Assembly: GCF_002903165.1 (NCBI RefSeq) | Contig: NZ_PPSK01000019.1 | Coordinates: forward strand, 1 to 64,000 | Length of the DNA stretch: 64,000 nucleotides | Reading direction: 5' to 3' | Origin: Halopseudomonas oceani | GTDB lineage: Bacteria; Pseudomonadota; Gammaproteobacteria; Pseudomonadales; Pseudomonadaceae | In this document: positions 9,261 to 20,301 of the stretch, piece after piece | How positions within the stretch are numbered: the first letter of the stretch is position 1 | Layout: every line of letters begins with the position of its first letter | The notes under the pieces: generated by a model | Told to the model about the DNA's origin: nothing | The model's input: the letters and a program-made list of their open reading frames with translations, nothing else | The model's database searches: none | Made by a program: the position numbers and the translations under genes

Positions 9261-10589
9261 ATGGCTAAGCAAGGCGCTCTTTCTGGAATGAATCAAGGTG
9301 GCTTGAGTGAACTCTGGGGGCGCCTGCGCTTTCTGTTCCTCGCGATCATCGTTTACCGTATCGGGGCGCATATTCCGGTTCCCGGGATAAACCCTGATCG
9401 TCTGGCCGATCTGTTCAATCAGAATTCAGAGACGATCCTTAGCCTGTTCAACATGTTCTCCGGCGGTGCCCTGGAGCGGATGAGTATCTTCGCTCTGGGC
9501 ATCATGCCGTACATCTCTGCATCCATCATCATGCAGCTGATGACCGCGGTAACGCCGTCGCTTGAGCAGTTGAAGAAGGAAGGGGAGTCCGGACGCCGGA
9601 AGATTAGTCAGTACACGCGTTATCTAACGCTGGTGCTGGCATGCGTACAAGCCATCGGTATGTCCGTTGGCCTGGCCAGTCAGGGCGTTGCGTTCGACAC
9701 CGGTTTCAGCTTCTATTTTGTTGCTGTTACCACGTTTGTCGCTGGCGCGATGTTCATGATGTGGCTTGGTGAGCAGATCACCGAGCGGGGTGTCGGCAAC
9801 GGCATCTCGATGCTGATTTTTGCCGGTATTGTCGCCGGTCTACCAGCAGCCATTGGTCAGTCCTTCGAAGGTGCCCGTTTGGGTACCATCAACATTTTTG
9901 CGCTAATTGGTGTTGGTCTGGTGGCCATTGCCATGATCGCGTTCGTCGTTTTCGTCGAGCGTGGCCAGCGCAGAATTACGGTCAACTATGCCAAGCGTCA
10001 GCAAGGTCGCAAGGTATTTGCCGCTCAGACCAGTCATTTGCCCCTCAAGGTCAACATGGCAGGTGTGATTCCGGCGATCTTTGCCAGCAGTATTCTGTTG
10101 TTCCCGGCGTCGCTGGGTACCTGGTTTGCCCAGGGTGACAACATGGAATGGCTGCAGACTCTGGCTCAGGCTATTGGGCCGGGTAAGCCGCTGAATATCA
10201 TTCTGTTTAGTGCAGGGATTATCTTCTTCTGCTTCTTCTATACAGCGTTGATGTTCAACCCGAAGGATGTTGCGGAAAATCTCAAGAAGTCCGGTGCGTT
10301 CATTCCGGGTATCCGCCCCGGTGAGCAATCGGCTCGTTACATTGATAGCGTGCTGACTCGTCTCACTTTGTTCGGTGCTCTGTACATGACCGCGGTCTGC
10401 TTGCTGCCGCAGTTTCTGGTGGTATCGGCGAATGTGCCCTTCTATCTGGGTGGGACTTCGCTGCTGATCGTCGTAGTGGTTGTTATGGACTTCATGTCCC
10501 AAGTACAATCGCACCTCGTTTCTCAGCAGTACGAGTCTCTTTTGAAGAAATCTAACCTGAAGGGTTACGGCAGCGGCATGCTCCGCTGA
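9261..10589 (+). CDS. secY: Preprotein translocase subunit SecY
   Basis: 442 residues with about ten hydrophobic transmembrane segments, the channel-forming subunit of SecYEG in the inner membrane. Signature segments seen include [14 protein letters not shown] at the N-terminus, [16 protein letters not shown] in the middle and [24 protein letters not shown] near residues 330-355, the cytosolic loop used by SecA and the ribosome. The start is immediately after the rplO stop. Confidence 0.99.
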   Translation: MAKQGALSGMNQGGLSELWGRLRFLFLAIIVYRIGAHIPVPGINPDRLADLFNQNSETILSLFNMFSGGALERMSIFALGIMPYISASIIMQLMTAVTPSLEQLKKEGESGRRKISQYTRYLTLVLACVQAIGMSVGLASQGVAFDTGFSFYFVAVTTFVAGAMFMMWLGEQITERGVGNGISMLIFAGIVAGLPAAIGQSFEGARLGTINIFALIGVGLVAIAMIAFVVFVERGQRRITVNYAKRQQGRKVFAAQTSHLPLKVNMAGVIPAIFASSILLFPASLGTWFAQGDNMEWLQTLAQAIGPGKPLNIILFSAGIIFFCFFYTALMFNPKDVAENLKKSGAFIPGIRPGEQSARYIDSVLTRLTLFGALYMTAVCLLPQFLVVSANVPFYLGGTSLLIVVVVVMDFMSQVQSHLVSQQYESLLKKSNLKGYGSGMLR

Positions 10590-10613
10590 GTATTCGGGTT
10601 ATAGGAGTCGGCT

Positions 10614-10730
10614 ATGAAAGTTGCAGCATCAGTTAAGAAGCTTTGCCGTAACTGCAAGGTTATCCGTCGCAACGGTTGCGTACGTGTAATTTGCAGTGCT
10701 GAGCCCCGTCATAAGCAGCGCCAGGGTTAA
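10614..10730 (+). CDS. rpmJ: 50S ribosomal protein L36, zinc-binding form
   Basis: A 38-residue protein beginning [19 protein letters not shown]. The zinc ribbon ligands Cys11, Cys14, Cys27 and His33 are all present, so this is the C-plus form. TAGGAG precedes the ATG by 8 bases. It closes the spc block; the smallest protein of the ribosome, it bridges 23S rRNA domains near L6 and L16. Confidence 0.97.
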   Translation: MKVAASVKKLCRNCKVIRRNGCVRVICSAEPRHKQRQG

Positions 10731-10769
10731 TTCCCGGTTCTGAATTAAGACTACGTCTCAGGATAACCG

Positions 10770-10813
10770 CCACCTGGCCAAATTTTGGTCAGGTGGTTGA
10801 ATTTTGTTTTTGT
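10770..10813 (+). terminator. Terminator-like hairpin between spc and alpha blocks
   Basis: CCACCTGGCC (10770-10779) pairs over 10 bp, with one G-U, with GGTCAGGTGG (10787-10796) around a 7-base loop and is followed by the T-rich stretch TTGAATTTTGTTTTTGTT. The tail is interrupted, so it may end only part of spc transcription. Confidence 0.7.
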
Positions 10814-10825
10814 TAGCGCTACCCT
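10797..10825 (+). promoter_or_regulatory. Possible promoter of the alpha operon
   Basis: TTGAAT (10797-10802) and TACCCT (10820-10825) are 17 bases apart, right after the hairpin that could end spc transcription. The -10 element is poor, so the assignment is tentative; the 65-base leader that follows would be where S4 autoregulation acts in E. coli. Confidence 0.35.
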
Positions 10826-10890
10826 ACTGCACCCTTTTTCGAGCAACCTCTTTGGGTTGAGTCAGGTAGCTGTCAGACGGAGTAAATTGG

Positions 10891-11247
10891 ATGGCCCGTA
10901 TTGCAGGCGTCAACATCCCGGATAACAAGCACACTGTTATCTCTCTGACCTATATCTTTGGTATTGGTCAGACCAAGGCACAACAGATCTGTGCCGCCAC
11001 TGGCATTGAGCCCAGTGTCAAGATCAAGGATCTGAACGAAGAGCAGATTGATACCCTGCGTAATGAAGTCGCCAAGAGCACCACTGAAGGCGATCTGCGC
11101 CGCGCGATCAATATGAACGTCAAGCGCCTCATGGATCTCGGCTGCTATCGTGGCCTGCGTCACCGTCGTGGCCTGCCGGTCCGCGGTCAGCGCACCAAGA
11201 CCAATGCCCGCACCCGTAAGGGTCCGCGCAAGCCGATCCGTAAGTAA
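10891..11247 (+). CDS. rpsM: 30S ribosomal protein S13
   Basis: 118 residues ([34 protein letters not shown]...), with the helix-two-turn-helix region and the basic C-terminal tail [21 protein letters not shown] that reaches the P site. S13 contacts L5 in the intersubunit bridge. First gene of the alpha block. Confidence 0.99.
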   Translation: MARIAGVNIPDNKHTVISLTYIFGIGQTKAQQICAATGIEPSVKIKDLNEEQIDTLRNEVAKSTTEGDLRRAINMNVKRLMDLGCYRGLRHRRGLPVRGQRTKTNARTRKGPRKPIRK

Positions 11248-11267
11248 TTGCGAGGGAATCTACAGAT

Positions 11268-11657
11268 ATGGCTAAGCCAGCTGCTCGTGTACGTAAAAAA
11301 GTAAAAAAGACGGTCGTTGATGGGGTCGCCCACATCCACGCGTCTTTCAATAACACCATCATCACCATCACTGACCGTCAGGGTAACGCCCTGAGCTGGG
11401 CAACTTCTGGCGGCTCCGGCTTCCGTGGTTCCCGTAAGAGCACTCCGTTCGCTGCCCAGGTAGCTGCTGAGCGCGCCGGTCAGGCTGCTCTTGAGTATGG
11501 CCTGAAGAACCTCGACGTTTGCGTTAAAGGCCCCGGCCCAGGTCGTGAGTCGGCAGTTCGTGCACTGAATTCTTGTGGTTACAAGATCAGCAGCATCACC
11601 GATGTCACCCCTATTCCCCACAACGGCTGCCGCCCGCCCAAGAAGCGTCGCGTTTAA
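11268..11657 (+). CDS. rpsK: 30S ribosomal protein S11
   Basis: 129 residues with the conserved [20 protein letters not shown]-like segment (here [16 protein letters not shown]) and the C-terminal [21 protein letters not shown]11 lies in the 30S platform near the E-site mRNA. Confidence 0.99.
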   Translation: MAKPAARVRKKVKKTVVDGVAHIHASFNNTIITITDRQGNALSWATSGGSGFRGSRKSTPFAAQVAAERAGQAALEYGLKNLDVCVKGPGPGRESAVRALNSCGYKISSITDVTPIPHNGCRPPKKRRV

Positions 11658-11672
11658 TCAGGAGACGGTAAA

Positions 11673-12293
11673 ATGGCTCGTTATATTGGTCCCAAGTGCA
11701 AGCTGTCTCGTCGCGAAGGTACTGACCTGTTCCTGAAAAGCGGCGTGCGCGCTCTCGACTCCAAGTGCAAACTGGAAACCCCTCCGGGTGTTCACGGTCA
11801 GCGCCGCGGTCGTCTTTCAGAATACGGTACTCAGCTGCGCGAGAAGCAGAAAGTCCGTCGTATGTATGGCGTTCTTGAGCGTCAGTTCCGCAACTATTAC
11901 AAGGAAGCTGCCCGTCTGAAAGGCGCTACCGGTGAGAACCTGCTGCAACTGCTCGAGCGTCGTCTGGACAACGTTGTTTACCGCATGGGTTTCGGTGCTA
12001 CTCGCGCTGAAGCACGTCAGCTGGTATCCCACAAGTCCATCAGTGTTAATGGCAAGACTGTCAATATCGCGTCCTACCTGGTTTCCCCGGGTGACGTAGT
12101 TGCTGTCCGTGAAAAAGCCAAGAACCAGCTGCGCATCAACAGCGCACTGGAGCAGGCTGCTCAACGCGGTGGTGCGGAGTGGGTAGATGTAGACGCCGGC
12201 AAGAAAGAAGGTGTCTTCAAAGCCCTGCCTGCACGCAGCGACCTGTACGCCGACATCAACGAAAACCTGATCGTCGAGCTGTACTCCAAGTAA
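11673..12293 (+). CDS. rpsD: 30S ribosomal protein S4
   Basis: 206 residues. The N-terminal domain and the S4 RNA-binding domain ([36 protein letters not shown], about residues 92-128) are visible. S4 starts 30S assembly and in E. coli represses the alpha operon. The N-terminal half has a single CKLSR-type Cys rather than a zinc-binding cluster. Confidence 0.98.
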   Translation: MARYIGPKCKLSRREGTDLFLKSGVRALDSKCKLETPPGVHGQRRGRLSEYGTQLREKQKVRRMYGVLERQFRNYYKEAARLKGATGENLLQLLERRLDNVVYRMGFGATRAEARQLVSHKSISVNGKTVNIASYLVSPGDVVAVREKAKNQLRINSALEQAAQRGGAEWVDVDAGKKEGVFKALPARSDLYADINENLIVELYSK

Positions 12294-12320
12294 GCGACAG
12301 ACAGCATAAAGGTGCCCCAC

Positions 12321-13322
12321 ATGCAGAGTTCGGTTACCGAGTTTCTAACACCGCGTCACATTGACGTTCAGGAAACTTCACCCACGCGCGCCAAGATCAC
12401 TCTTGAGCCGCTGGAGCGTGGTTTCGGTCACACCCTGGGCAATGCGCTACGTCGCATTTTGCTCTCGTCCATGCCCGGCTGCGCCGTGGTAGAGGCCGAA
12501 ATCGACGGCGTGTTGCACGAATACAGCGCCATCGAAGGCGTTCAGGAAGACGTCATCGAGATCCTGCTCAACCTGAAAGGGTTGGCGATCAATATGCACG
12601 GTCGCGATCAGGTAACCCTGAACCTTTCCAAGAAAGGCCCGGGTGTTGTTACTGCCGCCGACATTCAGCTGGACCACGAAGTCGAAATCGTCAACCCGGA
12701 ACACGTGATTGCCACGCTGTCCGACAATGGCGAACTGAACATGAAGCTCACCGTAGCTCGTGGTCGTGGTTATGAGCCGGCCGACGCGCGCCAGTCCGAT
12801 GAGGACGAGACGCGCTCTATCGGTCGGTTGCAGCTGGATGCCACTTACACTCCCGTACGCCGCGTTGCGTACGTGGTAGAGAGTGCGCGTGTCGAGCAGC
12901 GTACCAACCTGGATAAGCTGGTCATCGATCTCGAGACCAACGGCACCCTGGATCCGGAAGAGGCGATTCGTCGCGCTGCAACCATTCTCCAGCAGCAACT
13001 GGCTGCCTTCGTTGATCTGAAGGGCGACCAGGAGCCGGTGGTAGAGCAGCAGGAAGATGAGATCGACCCCATCCTGCTGCGCCCGGTGGATGATCTTGAG
13101 CTGACTGTCCGTTCGGCCAACTGCCTGAAGGCTGAAAATATCTATTACATTGGCGATCTGATCCAGCGTACCGAAGTAGAGCTGCTGAAGACCCCGAACC
13201 TGGGCAAGAAGTCTCTGACCGAGATCAAAGACGTTCTGGCCTCTCGTGGTCTGTCTCTGGGTATGCGTCTGGACAACTGGCCGCCTGCAAGCTTGAAGAA
13301 GGACGATAAGGTTTCGGCCTGA
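12321..13322 (+). CDS. rpoA: RNA polymerase alpha subunit
   Basis: 333 residues from ATG 12321 ([17 protein letters not shown]), the normal length in Pseudomonas. A GTG at 12312 would add MPH, but AAAGGTG at 12308-12314 fits the ATG. The N-terminal dimerisation domain contains [26 protein letters not shown]; the C-terminal domain (about 250-325), which binds UP elements and activators, contains [33 protein letters not shown]. Confidence 0.99.
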   Translation: MQSSVTEFLTPRHIDVQETSPTRAKITLEPLERGFGHTLGNALRRILLSSMPGCAVVEAEIDGVLHEYSAIEGVQEDVIEILLNLKGLAINMHGRDQVTLNLSKKGPGVVTAADIQLDHEVEIVNPEHVIATLSDNGELNMKLTVARGRGYEPADARQSDEDETRSIGRLQLDATYTPVRRVAYVVESARVEQRTNLDKLVIDLETNGTLDPEEAIRRAATILQQQLAAFVDLKGDQEPVVEQQEDEIDPILLRPVDDLELTVRSANCLKAENIYYIGDLIQRTEVELLKTPNLGKKSLTEIKDVLASRGLSLGMRLDNWPPASLKKDDKVSA

Positions 13323-13348
13323 TCGTCTCGACACCGAGGAATTGAGAG

Positions 13349-13729
13349 ATGCGTCATCGTAAAAGTGGTCGTCACCTGAGTCGGACCAGCGCACACCGTA
13401 AGGCCATGTTCCAGAACATGGCAGTGTCGCTGTTCGAGAACGAACTGATCAAAACTACTCTGCCGAAAGCCAAGGAGCTGCGTCGCGTTGCCGAGCCGCT
13501 GATCACCCTGGCCAAGGAAGACACCGTTGCCAACCGTCGTCTGGCATTTGACCGTACTCGCAGCAAGTCTGCAGTCGGCAAACTGTTCAACGATCTGGGC
13601 AAGCGTTATGCAACCCGTCCGGGCGGCTACGTTCGCATCCTCAAGTGCGGTTTCCGCGCTGGCGATGCAGCCCCGATGGCTTACGTTGAGCTGGTTGACC
13701 GCCCTGAAGCGGCAACAGCTGAAGAGTAA
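13349..13729 (+). CDS. rplQ: 50S ribosomal protein L17
   Basis: 126 residues starting [25 protein letters not shown], diagnostic for L17. It binds 23S rRNA at the solvent side near the tunnel exit. Last gene of the alpha block, followed by a strong terminator. Confidence 0.99.
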   Translation: MRHRKSGRHLSRTSAHRKAMFQNMAVSLFENELIKTTLPKAKELRRVAEPLITLAKEDTVANRRLAFDRTRSKSAVGKLFNDLGKRYATRPGGYVRILKCGFRAGDAAPMAYVELVDRPEAATAEE

Positions 13730-13743
13730 GTATCAGGCTCTAC

Positions 13744-13771
13744 AAAAAAACCGGCTCAGGCCGGTTTTTTT
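13744..13771 (+). terminator. Rho-independent terminator of the ribosomal gene run
   Basis: AAAAAAACCGGC (13744-13755) pairs with GCCGGTTTTTTT (13760-13771) around a TCAG loop. The A-run on the 5' side makes it able to act in both directions. It ends transcription 15 bases after rplQ. No gene is visible from here to 13904. Confidence 0.93.
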
Positions 13772-13904
13772 GTGCCTGCAGTTCGTCGCTCATTGCACCA
13801 CGAGAGCTCCGAATGCGCGCTGTTGGTGCTTCGGCTGAGCAGGTTCATGCAAGGGCGCAGGCAAAAGTCGGAGGTTTAGTATGTTTTACGCCCTGTAAAT
13901 AAAG

Positions 13905-13920
13905 TTGCACGATTTTTGCT
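13905..13920 (+). promoter_or_regulatory. Sigma-54 (RpoN) type promoter before the chemoreceptor
   Basis: TTGCACGATTTTTGCT matches the -24/-12 consensus TGGCACGNNNNTTGCW at every fixed position but one (T instead of G at the second base). The -24 and -12 dinucleotides have correct spacing. A start near 13931 would leave a leader of about 29 bases before the ATG at 13960. An upstream enhancer for a partner activator was not identified. Confidence 0.7.
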
Positions 13921-13959
13921 TGTTGTTCCCCAGAGTTCATCCTTGTGGAGCGGCACCTA

Positions 13960-15918
13960 ATGTCCCTGCGTTTCAAGTTGGCAATGACCTACCTGATCAT
14001 CGGGCTGGTACCTGTAATGGTAATGGCGGCGACGGTGTACTCGCAGGCCAGCGCCGCATTACGCGACCAGACGCTTAATACGTTGCAGGCGGTTGCCAGT
14101 ATCAAGCAGCATCAACTGCAAGCCGGCTGGGATGAGCGCCGCAATCAGCTCGACACCTTGAGTCGGACGCTGAGTAACAGCTATCTGGGGCTGGACGCGG
14201 TTTCTCTGGTCAGTGCCAGCAGTTATGACAAGCCGACATTCGAGTATTTTATCGATACCTATGGATACCGTGATCTGAAGCTTGTCAGCCCGGATGGCTT
14301 GGTGTTCTTCAGTGTCGCGCGTGGCGCAGACTATCAAGCGCTGCTGACCGGCTCCGAGTGGGCGACTACGCCCCTAGGTCGGGCCGTTACGTCGGGGCTG
14401 TCCGACCGGCAAATACATATCAGTGACCTCGTTACCGACCCGGTCAGCGGTGAACCTACTCAGTATCTGATTGCACCGGTCGGGACGGGGGATCAGTTGC
14501 AGGCGCTGTTGGTGCTCGAGCTGCCGCTCGATTCGTTGAACGCGTTGATGCACTCCCGCCAGGGATTGGGCGAAAAGGGGGAGACCTATCTAGTCGGCGG
14601 CGATGGGCGGCTGCGGTCCGATTCGGTTCGCTTTTCAGGTATGCGCGTTGCTCGCGCCGGAGACGGCGGCGAGCTTGTTGCCGGCGCGGCCGTCTCGAGA
14701 GCCATGGCGGGAGAAGCGGGACGTGTAAGCGAGCCGGGGCTGGATGGTGCGCTGGCGTTGAAGGCATACGCACCGCTTGAGTTTGATGGCCAGCGTTGGG
14801 CGCTGATCGCGGAAGTTGATGCCAGCCAGGCATACGCACCGGTTCGTGCTCTGATGTGGCAGGTTTTGCTGCTGGGGATTGCGACTGTTGTTGCGGTGAT
14901 CCTGGCAACCTTGCTGGTCAGCCGTAGCGTTATGCGCCCGCTGGGTGGCGAGCCGGTGGAGATGGTCGGCCTTGCCAAGAGCCTTGCACAGGGGGAGCTT
15001 CATTCGGCTGGTGGTCCAGTGCGGTCGGGTGGTCTGTTGCAGGCGCTGCATGATATGGCGACAGCCTGGCGCGAAGTGGTTCAGCAACTGCGTGCTTCCA
15101 GCGAGGCTGTGGGGGGCGCCAGTGATGACATTCTTGATGCTGCTGGGCGCACCAGTGCCCGACTGGAGCAACAGCAGCAGGCGGTAGAACTGGTGGTTAC
15201 CGCAGTGGACGAAATGTCGGCGACGGTGCAGGAGATTGCCAGCTCCGCGGCCGCTAGCGCCGAAAGCACTGCCAGTGCCCGCGAGGTATTCGGCGCGATG
15301 CAGAACACGTTGAAGGACATGATCGGGCGCCAGGATCAATTGCTCGGGGGGCTGCGAGGCGCAGACGCCATGGTGCATACCCTGGCGGACGACAGCCGGC
15401 AGATTAGTGCGGTTTTGCAGGTGATCAACGGGATTGCGGAGCAGACCAACCTGCTTGCGCTCAACGCAGCGATTGAAGCTGCTCGAGCGGGCGAGCAGGG
15501 ACGTGGATTCGCAGTGGTTGCCGACGAGGTACGCCAGCTCGCGTTGCGCACCCGGACTGCGACTGAAGAGGTGGTTGCCATCGTTGGGGCGCTGGACCAG
15601 TCATCGCTGCAGGCATTGGACCGCATGCAACAGGCGTCATCGCAGGCGCAGTCTCTCGAGCAGGAAACGCAGCGCGTGCTTGACCGTCTTGGCGATCTGG
15701 ATGGGGCACTGCATTCGGTTCAAAGCTTGGCGTTTCAGATAGCAACTGCGGCGGAACAGCAGGCAACGACTACGGCGGAAGTGAACCAGCATATGCATCA
15801 ACTGCAGGATATGACGGGTGAAAACCGTGATACAGCTGCTCACACCCGCGACTGCGGCCAGCGGCTGCAGCTGATGGCGGGCAGTCAGCTGGAGCTGGTC
15901 GCACACTTCCAGCTATAG
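13960..15918 (+). CDS. Methyl-accepting chemotaxis protein
   Basis: 652 residues. A transmembrane segment at about 6-26, a periplasmic ligand domain of about 270 residues (probably double Cache), a second transmembrane segment near 295-320, a HAMP-like linker and a cytoplasmic coiled-coil signalling domain are seen. The receptor tip [37 protein letters not shown] (about 489-525) is the conserved site that contacts CheA and CheW. There is no CheR-binding pentapeptide at the C-terminus (ends VAHFQL). ATG 13960 is chosen because GGAG lies 10 bases upstream; a GTG at 13945 has none. In P. aeruginosa katA lies after rplQ (from memory), so the position is lineage specific. The ligand is unknown. 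Confidence 0.93.
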   Translation: MSLRFKLAMTYLIIGLVPVMVMAATVYSQASAALRDQTLNTLQAVASIKQHQLQAGWDERRNQLDTLSRTLSNSYLGLDAVSLVSASSYDKPTFEYFIDTYGYRDLKLVSPDGLVFFSVARGADYQALLTGSEWATTPLGRAVTSGLSDRQIHISDLVTDPVSGEPTQYLIAPVGTGDQLQALLVLELPLDSLNALMHSRQGLGEKGETYLVGGDGRLRSDSVRFSGMRVARAGDGGELVAGAAVSRAMAGEAGRVSEPGLDGALALKAYAPLEFDGQRWALIAEVDASQAYAPVRALMWQVLLLGIATVVAVILATLLVSRSVMRPLGGEPVEMVGLAKSLAQGELHSAGGPVRSGGLLQALHDMATAWREVVQQLRASSEAVGGASDDILDAAGRTSARLEQQQQAVELVVTAVDEMSATVQEIASSAAASAESTASAREVFGAMQNTLKDMIGRQDQLLGGLRGADAMVHTLADDSRQISAVLQVINGIAEQTNLLALNAAIEAARAGEQGRGFAVVADEVRQLALRTRTATEEVVAIVGALDQSSLQALDRMQQASSQAQSLEQETQRVLDRLGDLDGALHSVQSLAFQIATAAEQQATTTAEVNQHMHQLQDMTGENRDTAAHTRDCGQRLQLMAGSQLELVAHFQL

Positions 15919-15920
15919 GT

Positions 15921-18752
15921 TCAGGCGCGGTCCCGCTCCAGCAGCGGTCCCAGGAAGCGGCCGGTATGTGACGCCGGTTCGGCGGCGATCTGCTCAGGTG
16001 TGCCGGCGGCAATGATCTGGCCACCGCGCGAGCCGCCCTCCGGGCCCAGGTCGACAATCCAGTCGGCGGTCTTGATTACATCGAGGTTGTGCTCGATAAC
16101 CACCACGGTGTTGCCGTGATCGCGTAGACGGTGCAGCACGTCCAGCAGTTGCTGGATATCAGCGAAGTGCAGACCCGTGGTTGGTTCGTCCAGAATGTAC
16201 AGGGTCTTGCCGGTGTCGCGCTTGGACAGTTCGCGGGCTAGTTTGACCCGCTGGGCTTCACCACCGGACAGCGTGGTGGCGGATTGCCCAAGGCGGATAT
16301 AGGAGAGTCCGACGTCGATCAGGGTCTGCAGTTTGCGGGCAAGAGCGGGAACCGGATCGAAGAATTCGCGCGCTTCCTCGATGGTCATCTCCAGCACTTC
16401 GTGGATGTTCTTGCCCTTGTATTTGATCTCCAGGGTTTCGCGGTTGTAACGCTTGCTTTTGCAGACGTCGCAAGGCACGTAGATATCCGGCAGGAAATGC
16501 ATCTCTACCTTGATCAGGCCGTCGCCCTGACAGGCCTCGCAGCGCCCGCCCTTGACGTTGAACGAAAAGCGCCCGGCCTTGTACCCGCGCGAACGGGCTT
16601 CCTGGGTGCCGGCGAACAGTTCGCGGATCGGGGTGAACAGGCCGGTGTAGGTTGCCGGGTTCGAGCGCGGGGTGCGGCCGATCGGGCTTTGGTCAATGTC
16701 GACAACCTTGTCGAGATGCTGGAGCCCGTCGAAGCTGCCATAGGGCGCGGTCTCCAGCGTGGTCGCTCCGTTCAGGGCTGTGGCGGTGATCGGGAACAGG
16801 GTGTTGTTTATCAGTGTCGACTTTCCCGAGCCGGACACGCCGGTCACACAGGTCAGTAGTCCGACCGGTATGTCCAGGTTGACCTTCTGCAGGTTGTTGC
16901 CACAGGCTCCCTTGAGGCGCAGCCAATCCTTGCGCAGTGGCGTGCGTTCCGCCGGAACGGCAATTTTTACCTTGCCGGACAGATACTTGCCGGTCAGCGA
17001 GGCCGGATCATCCATCACCTCCTGTGGGGTGCCATGGGAAACCACCTGGCCGCCGTGAACGCCCGCGCCAGGGCCGATATCGACGACGTAGTCGGCAAGG
17101 CGAATAGCGTCTTCGTCATGCTCGACAACGATAACGGTGTTGCCCAGATCGCGCAGGTGTACCAGGGTGGCGAGTAGCCGCTCGTTGTCACGCTGGTGCA
17201 AGCCGATGGAAGGTTCGTCAAGGATGTACATCACGCCCACCAGGCCCGCGCCGATCTGGCTGGCCAGACGGATCCGCTGGGCTTCGCCGCCGGAGAGGGT
17301 GTCGGCGCTACGATCCAGGGTCAGATAGTCGAGGCCAACGTTGACCAGAAACATCAGGCGAGCACGGATTTCCTTGAGGATTTTCTCCGCAATCTCGCCG
17401 CGACTGCCGTCGAGCGTGAGCTGTTCGAAGTACTCGGCGGCACTGCCAACGGGCAGCGTGGTGACGCCGGGCAGGTTGCGCCCATCAATCATCACGTGGC
17501 GGGCCTCGCGGCGCAGACGGGTACCGTGGCAGTCCGGGCACGGCTGGGTGCTCAGGTACTTGGCCAGCTCCTCGCGTACGCTCTGTGATTCGGTTTCGCG
17601 GTAGCGGCGCTCCAGATTTGGCAGAATGCCTTCGAAGGGGTGCTCGCGACGGACCACGTCACCACGATCGTTGAGGTAGCGGAAGGGCACGTTGTCCTTA
17701 CCTGTACCGCTCAGGATCAGCTTGCGGTGTGGCTCCTGCAGCTTCTCAAACGGTTGGTCGAGGTCGATACCGTAGTGCTCGGCCAGTGAGCTGAGCATCT
17801 GAAAATAGTAGACGTTGCGGCGGTCCCAGCCGCGGATAGCGCCTTCGGCCAGGGTCAGCTCGCCGTTAACCAGGCGACGGGCGTCAAAGAACTGTTTTAC
17901 GCCGAGGCCGTCGCAGCCGGGACAGGCCCCGGCCGGATTGTTGAAGGAAAACAGGCGCGGCTCGAGCTCGCTGATCGAGTGGCCGCATTCCGGGCAGGCA
18001 AATCGGGCGCTGAAGGTGATTTCTTCACCATCCTCACCGTCCATGGGGGCGACAATGGCAATGCCGTCCGCCAACCCGATGGCGGTCTCGAATGACTCGG
18101 CCAGCCGTTGTTGCAGGTCCGCGCGGACCTTGAAGCGGTCAACCACCACTTCGATTGTGTGCTTGCGCTTCTTGTCCAGTGCCGGCGCTTCGTCCAGTTC
18201 ATGGATGCGGCCGTCGATGCGGGCGCGGACGAAACCCTGGGCACGCAGTTCCTCGATCAGCGCCAGGTGCTCACCCTTGCGCTCACGCATGACCGGTGCC
18301 AGCAGCATCAGCTTGCTGCCTTCGGGCAGCGCCAGAACCTGGTCAACCATCTGGCTGATGGTCTGGGCGGCCAGCGGCAGATTGTGATCCGGACACATGG
18401 GTGTGCCCACTCGGGCGAACAGCAGGCGAAGGTAGTCGTATATTTCGGTGATGGTGCCGACCGTGGAGCGCGGGTTGTGCGAGGTGGACTTCTGTTCGAT
18501 CGAGATGGCCGGCGAGAGGCCTTCAATATGATCTACATCGGGTTTTTCCATCATCGACAGAAATTGTCGCGCGTAGGCCGACAGCGATTCGACATAGCGG
18601 CGCTGACCTTCTGCGTAGAGCGTATCGAAAGCCAGTGACGATTTGCCGGAGCCGGACAAGCCTGTGATCACGATTAGCTTGTCGCGCGGCAGATCAAGGT
18701 CGACGTTCTTCAGGTTGTGCGTGCGCGCACCACGTATCTGGATGGTATCCAC
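15921..18752 (-). CDS. uvrA: Excinuclease ABC subunit UvrA (GTG start)
   Basis: 943 residues from GTG 18752 (reading [19 protein letters not shown]), preceded by GAGGTGAG. UvrA recognises helix-distorting DNA lesions and loads UvrB. Two ABC modules are seen: Walker [10 protein letters not shown] and GVSGSGKST, two LSGGEAQR signatures, and Walker B sites ending YILDEP. Zinc-finger CxxC pairs appear as [15 protein letters not shown] and [16 protein letters not shown]. It converges on the chemoreceptor with only two bases between stops. I saw no convincing LexA box upstream. Confidence 0.98.
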   Translation of the reverse strand: MDTIQIRGARTHNLKNVDLDLPRDKLIVITGLSGSGKSSLAFDTLYAEGQRRYVESLSAYARQFLSMMEKPDVDHIEGLSPAISIEQKSTSHNPRSTVGTITEIYDYLRLLFARVGTPMCPDHNLPLAAQTISQMVDQVLALPEGSKLMLLAPVMRERKGEHLALIEELRAQGFVRARIDGRIHELDEAPALDKKRKHTIEVVVDRFKVRADLQQRLAESFETAIGLADGIAIVAPMDGEDGEEITFSARFACPECGHSISELEPRLFSFNNPAGACPGCDGLGVKQFFDARRLVNGELTLAEGAIRGWDRRNVYYFQMLSSLAEHYGIDLDQPFEKLQEPHRKLILSGTGKDNVPFRYLNDRGDVVRREHPFEGILPNLERRYRETESQSVREELAKYLSTQPCPDCHGTRLRREARHVMIDGRNLPGVTTLPVGSAAEYFEQLTLDGSRGEIAEKILKEIRARLMFLVNVGLDYLTLDRSADTLSGGEAQRIRLASQIGAGLVGVMYILDEPSIGLHQRDNERLLATLVHLRDLGNTVIVVEHDEDAIRLADYVVDIGPGAGVHGGQVVSHGTPQEVMDDPASLTGKYLSGKVKIAVPAERTPLRKDWLRLKGACGNNLQKVNLDIPVGLLTCVTGVSGSGKSTLINNTLFPITATALNGATTLETAPYGSFDGLQHLDKVVDIDQSPIGRTPRSNPATYTGLFTPIRELFAGTQEARSRGYKAGRFSFNVKGGRCEACQGDGLIKVEMHFLPDIYVPCDVCKSKRYNRETLEIKYKGKNIHEVLEMTIEEAREFFDPVPALARKLQTLIDVGLSYIRLGQSATTLSGGEAQRVKLARELSKRDTGKTLYILDEPTTGLHFADIQQLLDVLHRLRDHGNTVVVIEHNLDVIKTADWIVDLGPEGGSRGGQIIAAGTPEQIAAEPASHTGRFLGPLLERDRA

Positions 18753-18785
18753 AGTACTCTCACCTCGCGGCCGACAAAGCAGGCA

Positions 18786-18815
18786 AGTATACGTGCTGCG
18801 CAGGCCCGGCGGCAA
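18786..18815 (-). promoter_or_regulatory. Probable uvrA promoter
   Basis: On the - strand TTGCCG (18815-18810) and TATACT (18791-18786) are 18 bases apart, placing the transcript start about 28 bases before the uvrA GTG. No CTG-N10-CAG LexA site overlaps it, so SOS control is not supported by what I can see. Confidence 0.5.
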
Positions 18816-18872
18816 AGTTGTGGGGGCGCGATACGCTCTGTCCGGATGGCCGTCCCGGTTATTGGAAAGGCG

Positions 18873-18881
18873 TGATAAAAT
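18873..18881 (+). promoter_or_regulatory. Possible extended -10 promoter for the MFS gene
   Basis: TGATAAAAT fits an extended -10 element (TG-N-TAAAAT) 24 bases before the start codon at 18905. No good -35 element is visible at the right distance, as is common for extended -10 promoters. Confidence 0.4.
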
Positions 18882-18904
18882 CCGCGCTTTTACCCGGAGC
18901 TGTC

Positions 18905-20275
18905 ATGCATCAGGTTGACTCAATGAGTCCGCAAGAACGCCGTGCCTCGGTATCGCTGGCGTTGGTCTTTGCCTTCCGCATGCTGGGGTTGTTCATGGTG
19001 CTGCCGGTGCTGGCCACCTATGGTCAGCAACTGGAGGGTGCGACCCCGCTACTGATCGGCATGGCAATTGGTGCCTACGGTCTGACCCAGGCGTTTCTGC
19101 AAATCCCTTTTGGCATGTTGTCGGATCGGGTCGGACGCAAGCCGGTTATTGTTGTCGGTCTGCTTCTGTTTGCTGCCGGTGGCTTGCTCGCAGCCGGCGC
19201 CGATAACATTCAGCAGGTCATTGCCGGCCGTATTTTGCAGGGGGCGGGCGCCATTGCCGCGGCGGTCATGGCGCTGGTAGCCGACTCCACTCGCGAGCAG
19301 CATCGGACCAAGGCCATGGCGATGATCGGCATGAGTATTGGCCTCGCGTTCGCGGTGGCGATGGTAGCGGGCCCTGTCGTGGCGCGGCTGGCCGGGCTGG
19401 GTGGTGTGTTCATGTCCACATCGGTGCTGGCACTGGTTGGCATTGCGCTCGTATTGCTGGTGGTGCCTACACCGCAACAAACCCAGCGTCACCGGGATGC
19501 AGGCATCGTTGGCGGTGCGCTCTGGCCGGCAATCAGTAACCCCGAACTGTTACGTCTGAACTACGGCATTGCCTGTTTGCACGCGATCCTGATGGCAACC
19601 TTTCTGGCTATTCCTCTGGCGTTGGCACGAGAGGCCGGTTTGCCCAAGGAAGAGCACTGGTGGGTCTACCTGGCGGCACTGCTGCTGTCGTTTTTCGGTA
19701 TGGTGCCGTTCATCATCTATGCTGAGCGCCAACGTCAGATGAAACGGGTGTTGCTCGGTGCCGTTGCGCTGTTGGCCCTGGTGCAGCCGCTGTTCTGGTT
19801 GACTGAGCATTCGCTGCCCTGGCTGGTAACCTGCATCATTCTCTTTTTTGTCGGCTTCAATCTGCTGGAGGCGACGCTGCCCTCGCTGTTGAGCAAGATT
19901 GCACCGGCCGGCGGCAAGGGCACGGCCATGGGGGTGTACTCCACCAGCCAGTTTGCCGGTGCCGCGCTGGGCGGCATGTTTGGCGGCTGGCTGTTTGCCC
20001 ATTTCGGGCTTGGCGGGGTATTCGTCGGATGCGGGCTGCTGGCGCTGTCGTGGCTGGCTATTGGTGTTACCATGCGCGAACCGCCTTACGTAACCAGCTA
20101 TCGGCTGGCCGTGTCCCCCGAACGGGTGCAGGACGCCGGCCTGGCCGCCAGCCTGCTTGCTGTTGCAGGTGTGACCGACGTCGTGATTGTTGCCGACGAA
20201 GCGGCCGCCTACTTGAAAGTTGACAGCAAATTGCTGGATCGTGAGGCGTTGGACCGGGTCGCAGCACCCGTTTGA
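18905..20275 (+). CDS. YajR-like major facilitator superfamily transporter
   Basis: 456 residues from ATG 18905 (GGAG five bases upstream). About twelve hydrophobic segments span the first 400 residues, with the MFS loop motif [13 protein letters not shown] between helices 2 and 3. After the last helix a soluble tail (roughly residues 405-456, with [20 protein letters not shown]) resembles the C-terminal YAM domain of E. coli YajR. The substrate is not known. It is followed by ssb after 26 bases, the Pseudomonas order uvrA / MFS / ssb, so the two are likely cotranscribed. Confidence 0.88.
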   Translation: MHQVDSMSPQERRASVSLALVFAFRMLGLFMVLPVLATYGQQLEGATPLLIGMAIGAYGLTQAFLQIPFGMLSDRVGRKPVIVVGLLLFAAGGLLAAGADNIQQVIAGRILQGAGAIAAAVMALVADSTREQHRTKAMAMIGMSIGLAFAVAMVAGPVVARLAGLGGVFMSTSVLALVGIALVLLVVPTPQQTQRHRDAGIVGGALWPAISNPELLRLNYGIACLHAILMATFLAIPLALAREAGLPKEEHWWVYLAALLLSFFGMVPFIIYAERQRQMKRVLLGAVALLALVQPLFWLTEHSLPWLVTCIILFFVGFNLLEATLPSLLSKIAPAGGKGTAMGVYSTSQFAGAALGGMFGGWLFAHFGLGGVFVGCGLLALSWLAIGVTMREPPYVTSYRLAVSPERVQDAGLAASLLAVAGVTDVVIVADEAAAYLKVDSKLLDREALDRVAAPV

Positions 20276-20301
20276 TCACCCAGGCATATCAGGAGAGTGG
20301 A

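Noticed and set aside
18753-18904. LexA (SOS) box between uvrA and the MFS gene
   Set aside because: No CTG-N10-CAG palindrome is present; the nearest CAG/CTG pair has the wrong orientation and spacing.
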